Source: Xylaria sp. FL1777 (taxonomy: Eukaryota > Ascomycota > Sordariomycetes > Xylariales > Xylariaceae). Taken from it: a stretch of 64,000 nucleotides of DNA. This document shows positions 12,901 through 26,601 of the stretch, piece by piece; within the stretch, counting starts at the first letter, position 1, and the number at the start of each line of letters is the position of its first letter. Under the pieces are notes generated by a model. The model saw nothing but the letters and a program-made list of their open reading frames with translations. It had not been told where the DNA came from and searched no databases. The translations under genes were made by a program, and so were the position numbers. Where the stretch lies: positions 1 through 64,000 of the forward strand of contig MU400548.1 in the NCBI GenBank assembly GCA_022578965.1, given 5' to 3'.

Positions 12901-15900
12901 TTTAATTTTTAAGCCTTTAAAAAATATTACTATAAAAGTTTTAAAAACTTAATTTAAGCATAGCATTTTTAAAAAAGCTTATAATTTATATTATAACGCT
13001 TAATTTTTAGTGCAAAAAAAAAGTAAAAAGGTTTAATTAATTAATTTAGCTATAAAAATAAACGTAGTTATTATATGTAATACTAATTTTTTTTAAAGCT
13101 ATAATAAGTTTTTTAAAAAGTTTATAATATATAAAATAATTTTTATAGTTAATTTATTTTTAAAATATAATTAAATATTACTTTTTATTTTTAGCTAAAC
13201 AATAATTGCTTTTTTTATACTAATAGGCTTTTTTTAAATAATTACTTTTTTGCAAAAAGCAATAAATTTAATAGCTTAATTTCTAAAAGTGCTATTAAGA
13301 GTTTTATATAATATATTACTAATAAAATACAAACTTTTTTTTAATAATATAGTAATTAAAAGATTTATTACTAGGTATAATAATTATAAAGTTGCTTTAA
13401 ATATTAAGCAGTTTATATTAAAACATTTTAAAAATTTTAATGTTATACTGCTTAATTTTAAGTTAGCTAAAATTATAGCTAGCATATTTAAAAGCAAATA
13501 AGCAAAACAAACAACTAAAATAATTAGTTATATATATAGTATTAATAGCAAAAGCTTAATAAAAGCAAAAGTAATAAAAATTTTTAAATAAAAAACTTAT
13601 AAAAATATTATAAAAATATAGTTTTTTTTAGAAATAATAATATATTACTAAATATAAATATAAAGGTATGCTATAATTGCAAAACTATTAATAGTTTTAT
13701 TATAAAAAAATAAGCTGTTTTATTTTAAAAAACTATAGAAAAAAGCTATAAAAAAGCTTTAAAAAGCTATTATAATAGCTTTTATTTTTATTACTTTTAA
13801 TTATATAAAAAGATTTATTTAGCTAAAGATTAATGCTTTTAAAACTAATTAAAGCGCTATTTTATGCTAAAAAGTTAATAAAACTATTAAGCTAGCAAAA
13901 TATAAATTTAAAACATAAAAAGGCCTTAAAAAAAAATATAATGCTATAAAGCTAAAAAAGCTTGCTATTATTAAAACTTTTTAAAAGTTGCGCAATTATT
14001 TTTATAAAATTATATTTTATTTAAAAACTAATGCAAAGGTTTTTATAGCTTAGCTAAACAATGGATTTTTAGCATTGCTAAATGCTTAATTAACAAAATA
14101 AATAATATATATAAAAACTTTTAATTTTATATTTTATTATATGCTAAAAAAAAAATATATAGCTGCTAATAAGCTTTTTAGAAAACTTTTTAAGCTATTA
14201 AATAAGTTAAATAATTATTAGAAAAAAAATATAAAAGATTTTATTAATTTTTAATTATATATAATAGCTATTATTATTACGTATAAAAAATTAAGCGATT
14301 AATTAATTAAAAGCTTAGTATACTAAAAAATAAAACTTTTGCTATACTTAGAAAAAAATTAAAGCAAAAAAAGTAAGCAAATTATTAAGTATTTTGTTTT
14401 TAGGTAAGTTTTAAAAGAACTTATAATAAAAAAAAAGCAGAAATACTTTAAAAAAGAAGCCTTTAAATTTTTTGTTAATAAGTTTACTTTTTAAAAGAAA
14501 GCAAAATTTAAAAAAATACTAAAAAAAGTTATTAATAACAAAAAAACTTAAAAAGCTTTTATTAAAAAAAACTATAAAAAGATAATATATAAAAGCTAAA
14601 TATTTATAACTTAATAAATAATTTAAGAATATTATTAAAAAAGCTTTTATTAAAACGTTTATATTATAATTACTAGTTGCTTTAATTATTAAAAATCTGC
14701 TAATAATAAAAGAACTAAAAAATACTGTTTTAATTACTTTTTAGATTTTTTAGTTTTTTAAGTTATAAATATATAAACTATATTATTAAGTAATAAATTT
14801 AAAGCTATTATAAAAGCAAAATGCAAAATAATAACTTACTTAAAAGTTAAACTTTTAAAATATATAAATTTTTTAAGAATATTTAAATTTATTAAAAAAA
14901 AAATCGTATTTTAGTATAAAGTTCTTATTAAAATTAAATATAATAATAGCTTTAAATTTAAAAAAAAAATAAAAAATGCAGTAAATATTTTAAGCTATAA
15001 AATAAATTATAGTTTAGCTTATTATTTTTAAGCTTAAAGCTTTATTAAAGAAAACTATAAACTAATAAAAAAAAGCTTTATATAAATAACTAATAAAACT
15101 AAAAAAAATTAGCTAAAATACTTAAATTTAATAATATAAGCAAATTGCACTTTTGTGCGCTATTATAGTTATAGCTTATATAAGCTAATATATAAAAAAA
15201 TGTTAATTTTGCTAGTAAAAAATATAATATTAATATAAAAAGTAATTAAATAGCAAGATGTTATTTTTTATAAAGATTTTATTAAAGCTAAAGTTAAGCA
15301 GCTAAAATGCTATAATTAAAATATTATAAAAGTTAAAGCAATTATAACTAAAAAAAGAAAATTAGCTATAAAAGCTAAATTTTAAAGAAACGCTTATAAA
15401 ATTAAATAACTATTTAAAAAAAGCTTTTTTGTTTTTTTTTATAATATTATGCTTTTAATAAATAAGTTTAACAATAAAAAGTTATTATATAAATAAATTA
15501 GCTTTTATAAAGTTAAAAAAAATGTTAATTATAAATAATATTAATTAGTAGAACTAATTAATAAAAAATTAAAAAAGTTGTTTTTTTTTAAAAAATTAAA
15601 GCAATTTATATAAAATAACTAAAAGTACTAAAAACTAAAGAATTTTAATTTTAATATATAAATTATTAATATTATAGCTATTTATTAAAAACTAAACTAA
15701 AATAATAAAGCTTTTAATAATTAAAGCTATAATAATTAAGTTATAAAAAGCAAAAAAAATATAACAAGTTATAAAAGCTTTTTAAGTTTATAAAAGCTAT
15801 AGTATAACTTTTAGCGCTTTAAATATTTTAAGTACTAAAAAATATAATAGCTTACTTTATTTTTTTAGCTATTATATTATAAAGCGCTTTAAAAGTAATA

Positions 15901-18731
15901 ACTAATAAAAGTTAAAGCAATAGATTTTTTTTTTTTTATTTTTTGTTTTTTTACTAATTGTTTTGTTTTTTATTTTTACTAATTATATAAGTTTATATAA
16001 TTAAGTTATAATATATAAAACTATTTTTTTTTGCTTAAAACTAAGCACATTTTTTATAGCTTTTTTTTTATTAGTTTTATATTAATTAGTTTTATAGCAG
16101 CTAGTTTATTAGCACTTTTTTTATTATTATATTAAAAATATAAGTTTTTATTTTATTTTAACGTTTTTTAAATAACTAAGCAGTTTAATTTTAATATAAA
16201 TTATTATTGCTTTTTTTTAAAAATGCATAAAAACAAAAGAAATAAAAATAAAAACTACTTATTAGTTTTAATTACTTAAGTTTATTTTATTATACTAACG
16301 TTTATACATAAGTTTTTTTACTTTTAATTGTTTTATTATTTTTATTTAAAACTAAATAGCTTTTTTTGCTTTTAGTTTAAACTATTTAATATTTAATAAA
16401 AACTTTAAAACTACTAAAAAGCAAAAAACATTATTACTACACTTTAAAAAATTACTAGTTTATATTTTATGCGCTTAAACTATTAATAATAACTTAAAAC
16501 TACTATTAAATAATAATAAGCATTTAATAAAACAGCAAACGTTTAAATAAAGTTTAAAGTAAGCTTAGCAAAAACAAAACTTTGCTATAAAAAATTAAGC
16601 AGGATTATTTAATTATATAAAGCTAAAAAAATAAAAACTAAAAAAAAAACAAAAAAAAATTTAATAATTTAGTATTAATAATTCTTATTTTATATATTTT
16701 TGATTTTTTTATTGCGAAAGTTTTATATATTTGCTTTTATAAATATTATAACTTAACTTTTTATATAATAATTATTTTTTTTTTATTTATTACGCTTAAA
16801 AAGAAATTTATAAGCTATGCAATAAAAAAAAATAATTGTAAATTATATTAAAAAAAACATTATTATATAAGCAAATTGTTTAATTTTTTTATTTTATTTT
16901 ATTTTATATAACTTATTTGATTTATTTCTTTAGCTATTTTTCTAAACACTTAAGCGTTATGTTAATTTTTTAAGCAATACTAAATTATTGCTTATTAATA
17001 TTATACTTAATAAGCTAAGCAACAAAATTAGCTTAAAAAAAACGTTTTAACTTGCGTTTTAACTTAGTTTTTTTTTTAATTAAGCAAACAAAAATATTTT
17101 TAGTTAAAACTATTTGTTTTTTTAAGTTTTTAAGCGTAAAATTTTTTTTAACTGCTGCAGTTATTATATTAGCTTTAAAATATTTAATTATATTACCTTT
17201 AAACTTATAAAATAAATAATTTTATAACTAAATAATAAACATATAGTTAATATATATATTAAACTTTTATTTTAAAATAGTGCAGCAAAAAAAAAAAAAA
17301 TAAAGCTTTATATATTTTTTGCTTTTAGCTATTATTAATAACTATTTATAATGCTTACAAAATATAGCATTTTATATTTTAAATAGCTATATAAACATAG
17401 CTATAAGTTAGCAAAAATTATAAAAGATTTAATATATATATTTGCTTTAAAAACTACTTTTAGTTGCTTTTATATATAATAAGCAAAATTTTAAATACTT
17501 TTGCTTTTTTATTTAGCTAAAGCTAGCTTAAATATATTAATTTATATAATATATATAAAAAAAATTATAACTAATTTTTTATTAAATATATTTGTTATTA
17601 ATGTTATTACTAAGAATTTTGATTTATAAACAGCTTAATGCTTAGTTATATAAAATAAAAAAAGTTAGCTAAATAAAAAAAATAAAATCTAAAAAAAAAA
17701 AAAGCATATATATTTTGCTATTTATTAGTAAACTTAACTTTTTAAATATTATAAGTATAATTATTTATTAGCTAAACAATATTAATTTTTTAAATATTAG
17801 TTAATTATTATAATGTTTTTTAATTGTTAAAAATTTTATTAATAATAAAAAAATTATTTTTTAAGTGCTTAATTAAACAAGCATTAATTATATTACTTAA
17901 AAACAAAGATTTTATAATAAAAATATAAACTAAGTGATTTAAAAACTTAAGTATACAAAAAAAAGATTGCAAAAAAGATTTAAGCTTTAAAACTATTTAA
18001 AAAAAAACAAATTAAAAAAAAAAATAAGCTTTTTTTTTATATTTATTAAAGCTTAAGTTATTTACTTTATTATTTAATAATAATAAATATTTAAAAAAAA
18101 TAAGTTATAAATATATTAAAAAAAAGCTAAAAAGTAATTACTTAACTAATTAAAACTATTTTATTTGTTTATTTTTTAATTAATACTAATATAAATATAT
18201 AAAAAATAATTATTATAAGAATATTTAATAATTAATAATCTATTTTAGCAATAAAATAATTAATTAATAAATTAAAAATAATATAGTAAGTTTATAAAAA
18301 AAAAGTATGTTAGTTTAAAAATATATATTTTAGCTTTTTTTTTATTATATTTGCTTTATTAAACCTTTTATTTATATTTAACTTTGTTATTTTATTTACT
18401 TAATAAGTTTTAACTTTTTGCATTTAGTACAAATACTTTTAGCATTTATATTTAAGAAATTTTGCAATTATTAAAAAATAATAATTTAAATTAGCAATTA
18501 AAAATATTAAACTATATATAACAAGTAGTATTAATATTAATATTTATACTTTATATTTTTTTATATTACTTGTTTTTATACTTTTAATTTATATTAGAAT
18601 TTTTAACTTGTTTATATTTTTTATTTAATTATAAAATATAGCAAAAATATATATATGCTTAAATATTATTAAGAATTGCTTTTATTATATATATATACTT
18701 TTAATTATTATATTTTTTATTTTTAAAGAAG
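6992..18731. other. AT-rich RIP-like desert, no intact gene
   Basis: Nearly 12 kb of AT-rich sequence contains no supported gene. Around 7,380-8,050 the plus strand is purine-rich, and one frame looks like a lysine/glutamate-rich coding region broken by TAA and TAG codons, possibly the end of an old transposase, but the family cannot be named. A 70-codon open frame at 13,289-13,501 has the biased Ile/Lys/Leu/Phe/Asn composition expected by chance in such DNA. Poly-A, poly-T and TA-rich runs dominate elsewhere. Confidence 0.65.
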
Positions 18732-18736
18732 TTATT

Positions 18737-18929
18737 TGTTATAATTAAGCTACTTAGGTACTTTAGCACATATCACAGGTTATATGTATATATGGGATAT
18801 TTTTCTTATACTTATTTTATAGAAGTTTTTTTCTTTTTTTAAGCTTTAGTTTTGTTAAATACTTACTATAAGACTAGAGATATATTAACTATTATACTTG
18901 ACTTTTAATGCTTTATACCTCTTGTAATA
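18737..18929 (+). repeat. 5' LTR of the gypsy-type element
   Basis: This is the 193-bp left long terminal repeat. It starts TGTTATAATTAAG and ends GTAATA, where the CA end is apparently mutated to TA. It aligns without gaps to the right LTR, and the differences I could see are C/T and G/A transitions. Confidence 0.92.
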
Positions 18930-19019
18930 ATTTTAAAGCTTTTTAAAATAAAGTTACTTATAATACTTTGTTATATTATAGAATGGCTAAATACTAACTA
19001 ATTATACAAGCTAGTGCTA

Positions 19020-20460
19020 TTTTTAATAGCTTTTTTTCGGAATAAACTTTAATAATGAACTAAGGACAAACTTAGCACGAATTATCTTTAAGATTAAGCT
19101 TAAGCAAACAACAATTATTTAGTGCTTTAAGTGCTAATATTTAACTATTGCAAACATAAATTATATAGCTTTTAGCTAAAATCGGAAAGCTAAAGCAATA
19201 AGTTGCGCAGCAAAAAAATAAAGGCAAACAAGTTGCTTTAAAATCGAAAACAGCTTATATTACTTTTACTTTATAATTAAGTAAACAAAAAAACTAAAAA
19301 ACAACATTTCTAGAAAAACAGGGGAACTTTTTAAACCTTAAAAAACAATCTTGTAACTTAGGTTAAAAATAAAGACATAAAAATCCTAGTAATAATAACA
19401 ACTTTTTATTTTCTAGCTTTAATAAAAAGCATAATTAAAAAAAACCTAAACATTAATTACATTAAAATTGCTTATATTACTATTAATACTACTTATTTAA
19501 AAATGCTAATCTTAGCTAACTATTAAAGTTTAACTATGACTTTTTTAGCATAAAATTTATTTATTAACGCTAGCTAAAGTAAGTAAAAAAACTTCAGACT
19601 ATTTTTAAAAGAGCTAATCGGAAATTCTGCTGCAATAAAAACAAGATTTTATACACGCATAATAATATGGACTAAAACTATAAAAATGCTTATTAATTAG
19701 CATTGCAAAAGTTATTAACCCTAAAAAAAAAACAATTTAAAACCAACTAAAAGGTATTTTTAAACTAAACTAAAACTTTGCTTAAGTAGTTTGCTTTTTT
19801 ATAAGCTAACATAAGCATGCAACTAAAACAAGCAAGTTAATAAGCTAACTAAAACTTAAAGCTATTCGATTAATACTTTATTAGCATTAAACTCTAAAAT
19901 ATTTGCTAAAACAAAAGCAAAAAAGCTTTGTTATATTACTAAAAACTAAGTGTACTACTTTAACAAAAGCTAATAAACTACTATAATTTACTGCTAATTA
20001 TACAAGCTAATATAATTAATGCTATATAACAACGCTAAGAATTAATAACTAAAAAATAACGCTTAAACTACAGTAAAAAAAAACTAAAGTTAAATGTTAT
20101 TTAAACTACTAGTAAATTAACCTTAAATACTAAGCAAAACTAAACTAGTAATTAGCACATTAATACTAGCTGCAGAAACAACAATATTAGTTTTAACAAC
20201 TAGAACTACTATTATAAAAGCAATAATTATAACAATAGCTGCAATAATAATAACCCAGGATTTTATAAAAGTAATAATAACTATAAAGGCTAAAACTAAT
20301 ACTATAAAGGTAATAATACTAAAAGTTATAGCTAGTATTAAAACTAAAAATACATAAATAACTAAGGTAATAATAATAATACTTATACTTTAAAAAACTA
20401 TTATACTTTTAGAACTTCTTTAAATTAACCTTAAAACAATAACAGAAGTAGTTCAAATTT
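19020..20460 (+). pseudogene. Probable gag remnant of the gypsy-type element
   Basis: The position directly after the 5' LTR and a coding-like texture on the plus strand (about 19,800-20,050) fit a gag capsid gene that has lost its frame. No zinc knuckle is intact. The call rests mainly on position, so it is weaker than the pol assignments. The antisense open frame at 20,459-20,680 is not considered a gene. Confidence 0.45.
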
Positions 20461-21479
20461 AAACTTTTATAAAAACTTTATTTGCTATAGCTATAAATAA
20501 CTTAGCTATATTGCTTTTAATTGCTTTTAGCTTAAAAGTAATAATAACAATAGTAATAATAGAAATAATAGATTTAATAGCTATACTAGCTATAATAGTA
20601 ACATTACTTAAAAACGAACTATCTAAAAAATCTAAGTAAATAAAAACTAGAACATAAATAAAAAAAACTAAAAATAGCAATCAAAGTTTTATATACTTTT
20701 TTTACAAAGGCTATAGTACTTTAACTTAAAAAACAAGTAGTAAGCTTAGCACTAATTATACTAGCTATAAGTTTTAGGCTAAAGTTACTACTTTATATAC
20801 TTATTTTACGCTGTTTTTATACTTCTTGCATTATTTATTCTATTAGCTCTACAAAACCACCTGTTAAAACTTATGTTAATTTTAATTTATGCGCTAAATA
20901 TAACTATATTAGTTTTATTTTTGCTTTTTATTATAAATTGCAGCAAGCATTTTTTTGTACATTTATATTATAGCATGCTGCTAAAAGTAAATTTTTTACT
21001 TATAAAGCTTATTAAATTGTTTGCAAATTAACTAATAATTGCAGTATTACTTGCAGAATTAAGCGTGCATACATAACTATTAACTATAATTATTGCCTTA
21101 AAGGCAGCCTTTTTTTATTATTTTAAACTACCTTAAAAAATAAAGAAATTATACTAGATTTAAGCACTAATTAATGGTTTTTTAAATTATGCTGCTTTTA
21201 AATAAAAATACTTAGCTTAATTAAGTTTACAAAGGCTTACTAAAACTAAGCTTGCTACTACGCTATTATTTAACTACTTAAACTTATATAGCTTAAAGAG
21301 TTAAAAAAAAGCTTTAGTTATTTTGATCTTATAATAATTTTAAAAAAGTTTTATAACTTATTTAAGTTTTTTAATACTAGCAAAGCAAACATATTGCTAT
21401 AATTAAAGCGAAAAAACCTTGCTATTAAGCTAAAAAAAAACGCAGTTATATTTTATTTTTTTATATATTTATTAGCTTA

Positions 21480-22720
21480 AAATAAGCTAAAAGAACTATA
21501 AAAATAGCTTAATAAAATATTAAAAGCAAAAAAGATCAAAAAGTTTATTAGTTTTGCTAGCGCTTTAATTTTTTTCGTACTTAAAAAAAATAAAAGCTTA
21601 TGCTTATGTATAAACTATAAAAGACTTAATCAGGTTACACGCAAAAATTAATACATTTTATTACTTATTTTAGAGCTGCTTAATAGAATTTTAAAAGCTA
21701 AGATCTTTAGCAAAATCGACTTTAAAGATGCTTATTATTGCTTACGCATTTAAGAAAAAAATAAGTAAAAAACAGCGTTTTATACACGCTACAACTACTA
21801 TAAATTTCTAGTTATGCTTATAAGTTTATTAAATGCTTTTGCTACTTTTTAAAGTTACATATAAAAAGCACTTAACGATGTAATAAATATATTTTGTATT
21901 GCATATTTTAATAATATGCTTATTTTTTCTTTAGATAAAGATTTTTATACAAAACATGTTTAAAACATTATTAAAAGGCTATAAAAAGCAGAACTATATG
22001 CTAAGCTATCTAAGTGCTAATTTTATTAAAAAAAGATCGAATTTTTAAGTTATATTATTTTTAGCTAAAAAATTAAAATAAACTTTTTATATATAGATAT
22101 TATTTAGCAATAGCTTATATTAAATACTTATTAAGCGCTACAACAATTTTTAAAGTTTTGCAACTTTTACTGTTGTTTTATAAACGGGTATTTTTATATT
22201 GTTGCGCTTTTATTTAAGTATTTAAAAAAGAACGTAATAAAAACAAAAAAGAGTTGAATTTTTCTAAATAATTTTAAAAGAAAAGCTTTTAAGAACTTTT
22301 AAGATATATTTAAGCAAGCTATTCTTTTTATACATTTTAACCTTAAAAAACAAATATTGCTAAAAACCGATTTTTTTAAAGTAGCTTTTACAGGAAATCT
22401 ATTTTAGTAAAATAATTAAGGCATTTTTAAACTAGTTGCGTTTTATTTTTAGAAGCTATCTAAAGAAAAAATGCAGTATAATATACTTAACTAAGAAATG
22501 CTTGCAATAATAAATTGCTTTAAGCACTAGTAGCATTATTTATAAAAAAGCAATTTACTAGTTAAAGTATTAATTAATTATGCTAACTTTTAAGCGTTTA
22601 TAAAAATACTAAAGCTTAATAAAAAACAAGCTTATTAGTATTTATTATTAACTTTTTTTAACTTTATTATTAAATATTAAGCAAGCAAAAAAAACAAAGC
22701 TAATTTTTTTTCGTGCTGTT
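21480..22720 (+). pseudogene. Reverse transcriptase and RNase H remnant (pol)
   Basis: In broken plus-strand frames, motifs of a Ty3/gypsy reverse transcriptase can be read. SKIDFKDAYYCL lies at about 21,709-21,744, and the polymerase active-site region at about 21,900-21,930 now reads YFNNMLIFS. There the two catalytic aspartates have become asparagines, a G-to-A change. Further on, about 22,350-22,720, RNase H-like segments can be followed through many stops. The protein cannot be functional. Confidence 0.85.
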
Positions 22721-23079
22721 TTAATTATATAGCTGTTTTGCTTAGTAATATTAACATTCTTTTAACGTTAAAAAAAAAAGTTGCAGTAGTATAACAAGTT
22801 AAAGTTCTTAATTTATACTTTAGTGCTTAAGCTAAAGCTTTATATCCTAAAGTTATACCTGCTAAAAAAGCTTTTTTTATTTAAGCAATTATGCGTTTGT
22901 ATGTACAAATAGCTGCAGGTTTAAAAAAATTAAAAGATTTAAAGGCTTTTAAAGAGCTAAAAAACCTTATCTAGGAAGTTCAAAAAAAAAACCTTAAATG
23001 CTGTACGATTATAAAACAATTAAAGGCAAAAAAACTTACAAATTCTTAATAGTTAATAAAAAGATCTTTAGTTTACTAT

Positions 23080-23830
23080 AAAAACAAAGTTTATATTTTT
23101 TTTAAGAAAGCTATATATTTTTAACTTATTAAGCTATACTATAATGATTTTTTAGCTAAACACTTTAGCTAAAGCTGCACTTTAAAACTGCTACAACAAA
23201 AGTTTTACTAAAGCAATATAGAACTAAATATTAAAAAGTACATGCAAAGCTATATAATTTACTTTAGAACTAAAGCAAAATATTACTAAGAATATAGTAA
23301 ACTTAACGCTTTGCTAATACTTAATAAACTTATACAAAAGCTATTTATAAACTTTATTACAGGTTTATTAAAAACCTTTTATAAAAAAAAACTAGTTAAT
23401 GCTATTTTTGTTATTATAGATAAATTTATTAAGTTTATATACTTATTTCTAATTAATACTACTATAACTTTAGTTAAGCTAGCAGTTTTATTTTATTATA
23501 AAATTAAATGCATTTATAGTAGCTTAAAAAGCATTATTTTTAACAGAAGCTTTGTTTTTACTAGCTAATTTTAGTTTAATTTATGCTATTATTTAAAAGT
23601 TAAATAAAAGCTTTTAGTAGCATTTTACTTTAGAACTAATAAACAAACAAAACAAATAAACTAAATAATTAAAAGCTATTTTAAGTGCTTTATAAATAAT
23701 AAACAAACTAATTAGCTTTAATTTTTACTTTAAGCCTTTTTTGCTATAAATTTTGCTATTAATTTTATAACTAAATGATTACTTTTTAAAGCTTTATATG
23801 GTTATATGCTAAAATTCTGTTTGTTTGTTA
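23080..23830 (+). pseudogene. Integrase remnant of the gypsy-type element
   Basis: An 85-codon open stretch at 23,311-23,568 reads as the integrase catalytic-core region, including NAIFVIIDKFIKF. The upstream zinc-binding part and the downstream core are interrupted by stops. Its place after RNase H fits the Ty3/gypsy order. It is a fragment of a dead polyprotein, not an independent gene. Confidence 0.8.
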
Positions 23831-24219
23831 AAGATAACTTTACATTAAAAGAAATCTTAGCTATACAAAAACGTTTTAACAAGTTACAAACTATTAAAAA
23901 CAAAATAACAAAGCAATAGTAAATTATAACTAATAAATATATAAAATACTATAATAATAAACATAAACTTATAACTTTTAAAACTAGGGATTTAGTAACA
24001 TTATTAATAAAAAATATTAAGTTTAAAAATAAAAAATTAGCGCTTAAGTTTATTAAACTTTTTCGAATTCTTTTTACAGTTAGTTTATAAGCATATTATA
24101 TTAATTTCTTAGAACAATACAGTTGCTTTTATTTTGTTTTTTTAATTTAGTTATTTAAGCTTTAAAAAGCTAAACATAAGTATAGTTTGCTTATATTAAA
24201 CTTTAAAAATAAGTTAAAA

Positions 24220-24390
24220 AAATAAAAAGTTAAAAATATAGTAAATAAAATAACTTATGATAAAAAAGAATATTATTTTATTAAGTAAAAAAGCTAGCTA
24301 ACTAAGTATAATCAATAGATATTTACTACTAATATTATAGCTCTTAAAGCAATTAAAGACTTTAAAAAACGCTTAAATTACAAAAAAAAA
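24220..24390 (+). pseudogene. Chromodomain remnant at the integrase C-terminus
   Basis: A short plus-strand segment keeps a chromodomain-like pattern: a charged start, a hydrophobic YYFIK strand, then a Trp-position stop, and an AIKDFKKRLNYKKK-like end at about 24,343-24,384. In this family such a domain directs integration toward methylated-histone heterochromatin. That fits the element lying in an AT-rich block, but the domain is broken by several stops. Confidence 0.65.
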
Positions 24391-24399
24391 GCAAAGCTA

Positions 24400-26400
24400 T
24401 TAAGCTAACAAAATAATATTAATTTATTATTAATTTAGTTATAAACTAAAGCTTAATTGCGTTATATATACTAATTAGTTATTTTTTCGTTTTTAATTGC
24501 ATAATAAAAATTATATTTATTGCTTTAAGTTTTAAAATATTTATGCTTTACTAATAAGCTATACGCAAAAATGCTACAAATAAATTATAAAATCCTTATA
24601 AAAAGGCCTTAAAATACTAATTATTAAACTTTAGAACATTTTTATGTTAAAGAAAGCTTATTAAATATTTTTATTTATGCTTATTAGCAATAGTTAATAT
24701 AGCTTTGCGTATATTTTTTTTAAAAGAAATAAAAGTAGCTTTTTAGGCTACATATTTATAGTTTAAAACTTATATTTTAAGTACAGTTAAATAAGCATAC
24801 TGCTAGCATTAAAAATAGTTTTAATTTTATTAGAAAACCTTATAAAATTAGTTTAAATAAAGCTATTTATAATACTTATACAAAGGAGCTTAATAGCTTA
24901 GCGAGCTAAAGATTTATGCTTTATTACTAAGTGCTTATATTTAGTACAATGTTTTTGCATTGCTAATTGTTAGTTAAACTTTATACGAAATAAAAATAAA
25001 ACTACTTATTTTTATGTTGCTAATTTTGCTAATTAATTAAAACTAAGCTTTATAAGTTAACAAAAAACGCAGAAATGTTTTTAAAAAGCAAAACTATATA
25101 GCTATAAAGTTAATATAATAATTGTTTAAAGTTTTTTAAATAATAGCATAATTTTTATTTATAACAACTTTCCTATAGTTATTTTTTTAAAAAACAAAAA
25201 AATAAACAAACTAGTTTAATAACTTTTAAATGCGCATTATATTAAAATATAACATAGTAAGCAGCTAACCTATTAATAAAACTAATTTAAAATAAATATA
25301 AATTAATTTATAAGCTTGCATAAAGTATAGCTATTTATATAGCTTATATAGGCTATTACTTTTAAGTTTTTAAATTTGCAAACTATATTTAAAGACAAGC
25401 TATTTTTTAGCTAAAATGCCTTTTTAAAACGCTTAAAACAAAGCTAATACATTAATAAATTACCTAGGACTATTGCTTTTTTAATAGTTTTATACTTTTT
25501 ATTTTTAGCTTTAATAGTTTGCTTGCAAGGTTTATAAACAAAAGTTACTATAAAAACAAGCTAACGTTTAGCCGGCGTAAAAATTTTAATATTTACATTA
25601 AAATCAAACTTATTTCTTATGTTATTTATATTAAAATTACGCAAAATAGCATTTAAATCTTTATTTAGATTTATAAAGTTTAAATTATTTTTATTTTTAT
25701 TTTTATTCTTTTTTTTTTAACCTGTAAAAAGCCTAATAGTATTTATATTCTTATTAGAATTAAAGCTGTTTCAAAAAAAAAGCAAACCGCTAGAACTTTT
25801 ATTTTTATTACTAGAGTTATTAAACTTTTAGCAAAAAAGTTTATTAAAGTTCTGTTTTATAATAAAATTAAACTTATCTTTAAATAAATTCAGGCATAAA
25901 ACAAGTTGCAATAATTTTCCGCGTTTACGTTTACAACTATAGCTTTAACTGCAACTGCGTTTACGTGTACTACTTTTAACTACTGCAGGTTTAAGCAACA
26001 TAATTGTAATACAAATAATAATTAAAAAAGAAGCAGAAAAAATGTGAAATAAGTATAAGAATAGCAGTAGTAAAATGTATAGCTAAAACTAATTGTTTAG
26101 CAGCAGCTAAAGAAAAAAAAAAGAAAAAAGAAAAAAAAAAAAGAACATATAGCAACAGAAGTATAAGCGCAAAACTTGCTATAAATATAGCATAAAATAG
26201 ACATAACTTAATATATAAACATAAACATAAATACATAAGTACTTTAATTACTATACTGCACAAACATTTTATTTAATATACTATATTTATGCTTAATTAC
26301 TTTATACTACTTTATTTTACTACTTATACTTAAAATTAATTACTTTAATTGATTTTACTTGTATATAGGTTAAAAATAACTTAATTAGGAAAAAAGAAAT
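24400..26400. other. Non-pol segment between chromodomain remnant and 3' LTR
   Basis: About 2 kb separates the chromodomain remnant from the 3' LTR. On the minus strand around 25,550-25,990 one frame is rich in Ser, Asp/Glu-like, Lys and Arg codons with stops at positions that could once have been Gln or Trp. An A-rich tract at about 26,107-26,145 produces a long hydrophobic open frame on the minus strand, which is a composition artefact. No gene is supported, but the segment is longer than needed for a simple chromovirus. Confidence 0.4.
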
Positions 26401-26403
26401 AGT

Positions 26404-26596
26404 TATTATAATTAAGCTATTTAGGTATTTTAGCACATGTTACAGGTTATATGTATATATGGAATATTCTTTTTATACCTATTTTATAGGAGTTTTTTTT
26501 TTTTTTTAAGCTTTAGTTTTGTTAGATACTTATTATAAAACTAGAGATATATTAACTATTGTACTTAACTTTTGATGCTTTATATTTCCCGTGATA
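26404..26596 (+). repeat. 3' LTR of the gypsy-type element
   Basis: This is the 193-bp right LTR, a gapless partner of 18,737-18,929. It starts TATTATAATTAAG and ends CCCGTGATA. It is followed directly by the TTATT target duplication. Confidence 0.92.
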
Positions 26597-26601
26597 TTAT
26601 T

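Larger units (their letters stand above)
18737..26596 (+). mobile_element. Dead Ty3/gypsy chromovirus-type LTR retrotransposon
   Basis: Two 193-bp direct repeats (18,737-18,929 and 26,404-26,596) bound a 7,860-bp element. TTATT occurs immediately outside both ends (18,732-18,736 and 26,597-26,601), a perfect 5-bp target duplication. The left LTR begins TG and the right one TA, the change RIP would cause. A purine tract (about 26,387-26,399) precedes the right LTR as expected for second-strand priming. Internally, broken coding remains occur in the order gag-like, reverse transcriptase, RNase H, integrase and chromodomain, the order of fungal Ty3/gypsy chromoviruses. Every domain has many stops, and the LTR differences are transitions, so the copy cannot move on its own. 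Confidence 0.93.

Noticed and set aside
13289..13501. 70-codon open frame in the AT-rich region
   Set aside because: Composition is what AT-rich DNA gives by chance; no recognisable motif and no neighbouring coding context.
20459..20680. Antisense hydrophobic open frame
   Set aside because: It is opposite the retrotransposon's gag-side sequence and consists of Ile/Leu/Phe codons from AT-rich antisense reading.
25991..26263. Antisense 90-codon frame with Phe/Leu runs
   Set aside because: The hydrophobic run is the reverse of an A-rich tract near 26,107-26,145; a composition artefact.
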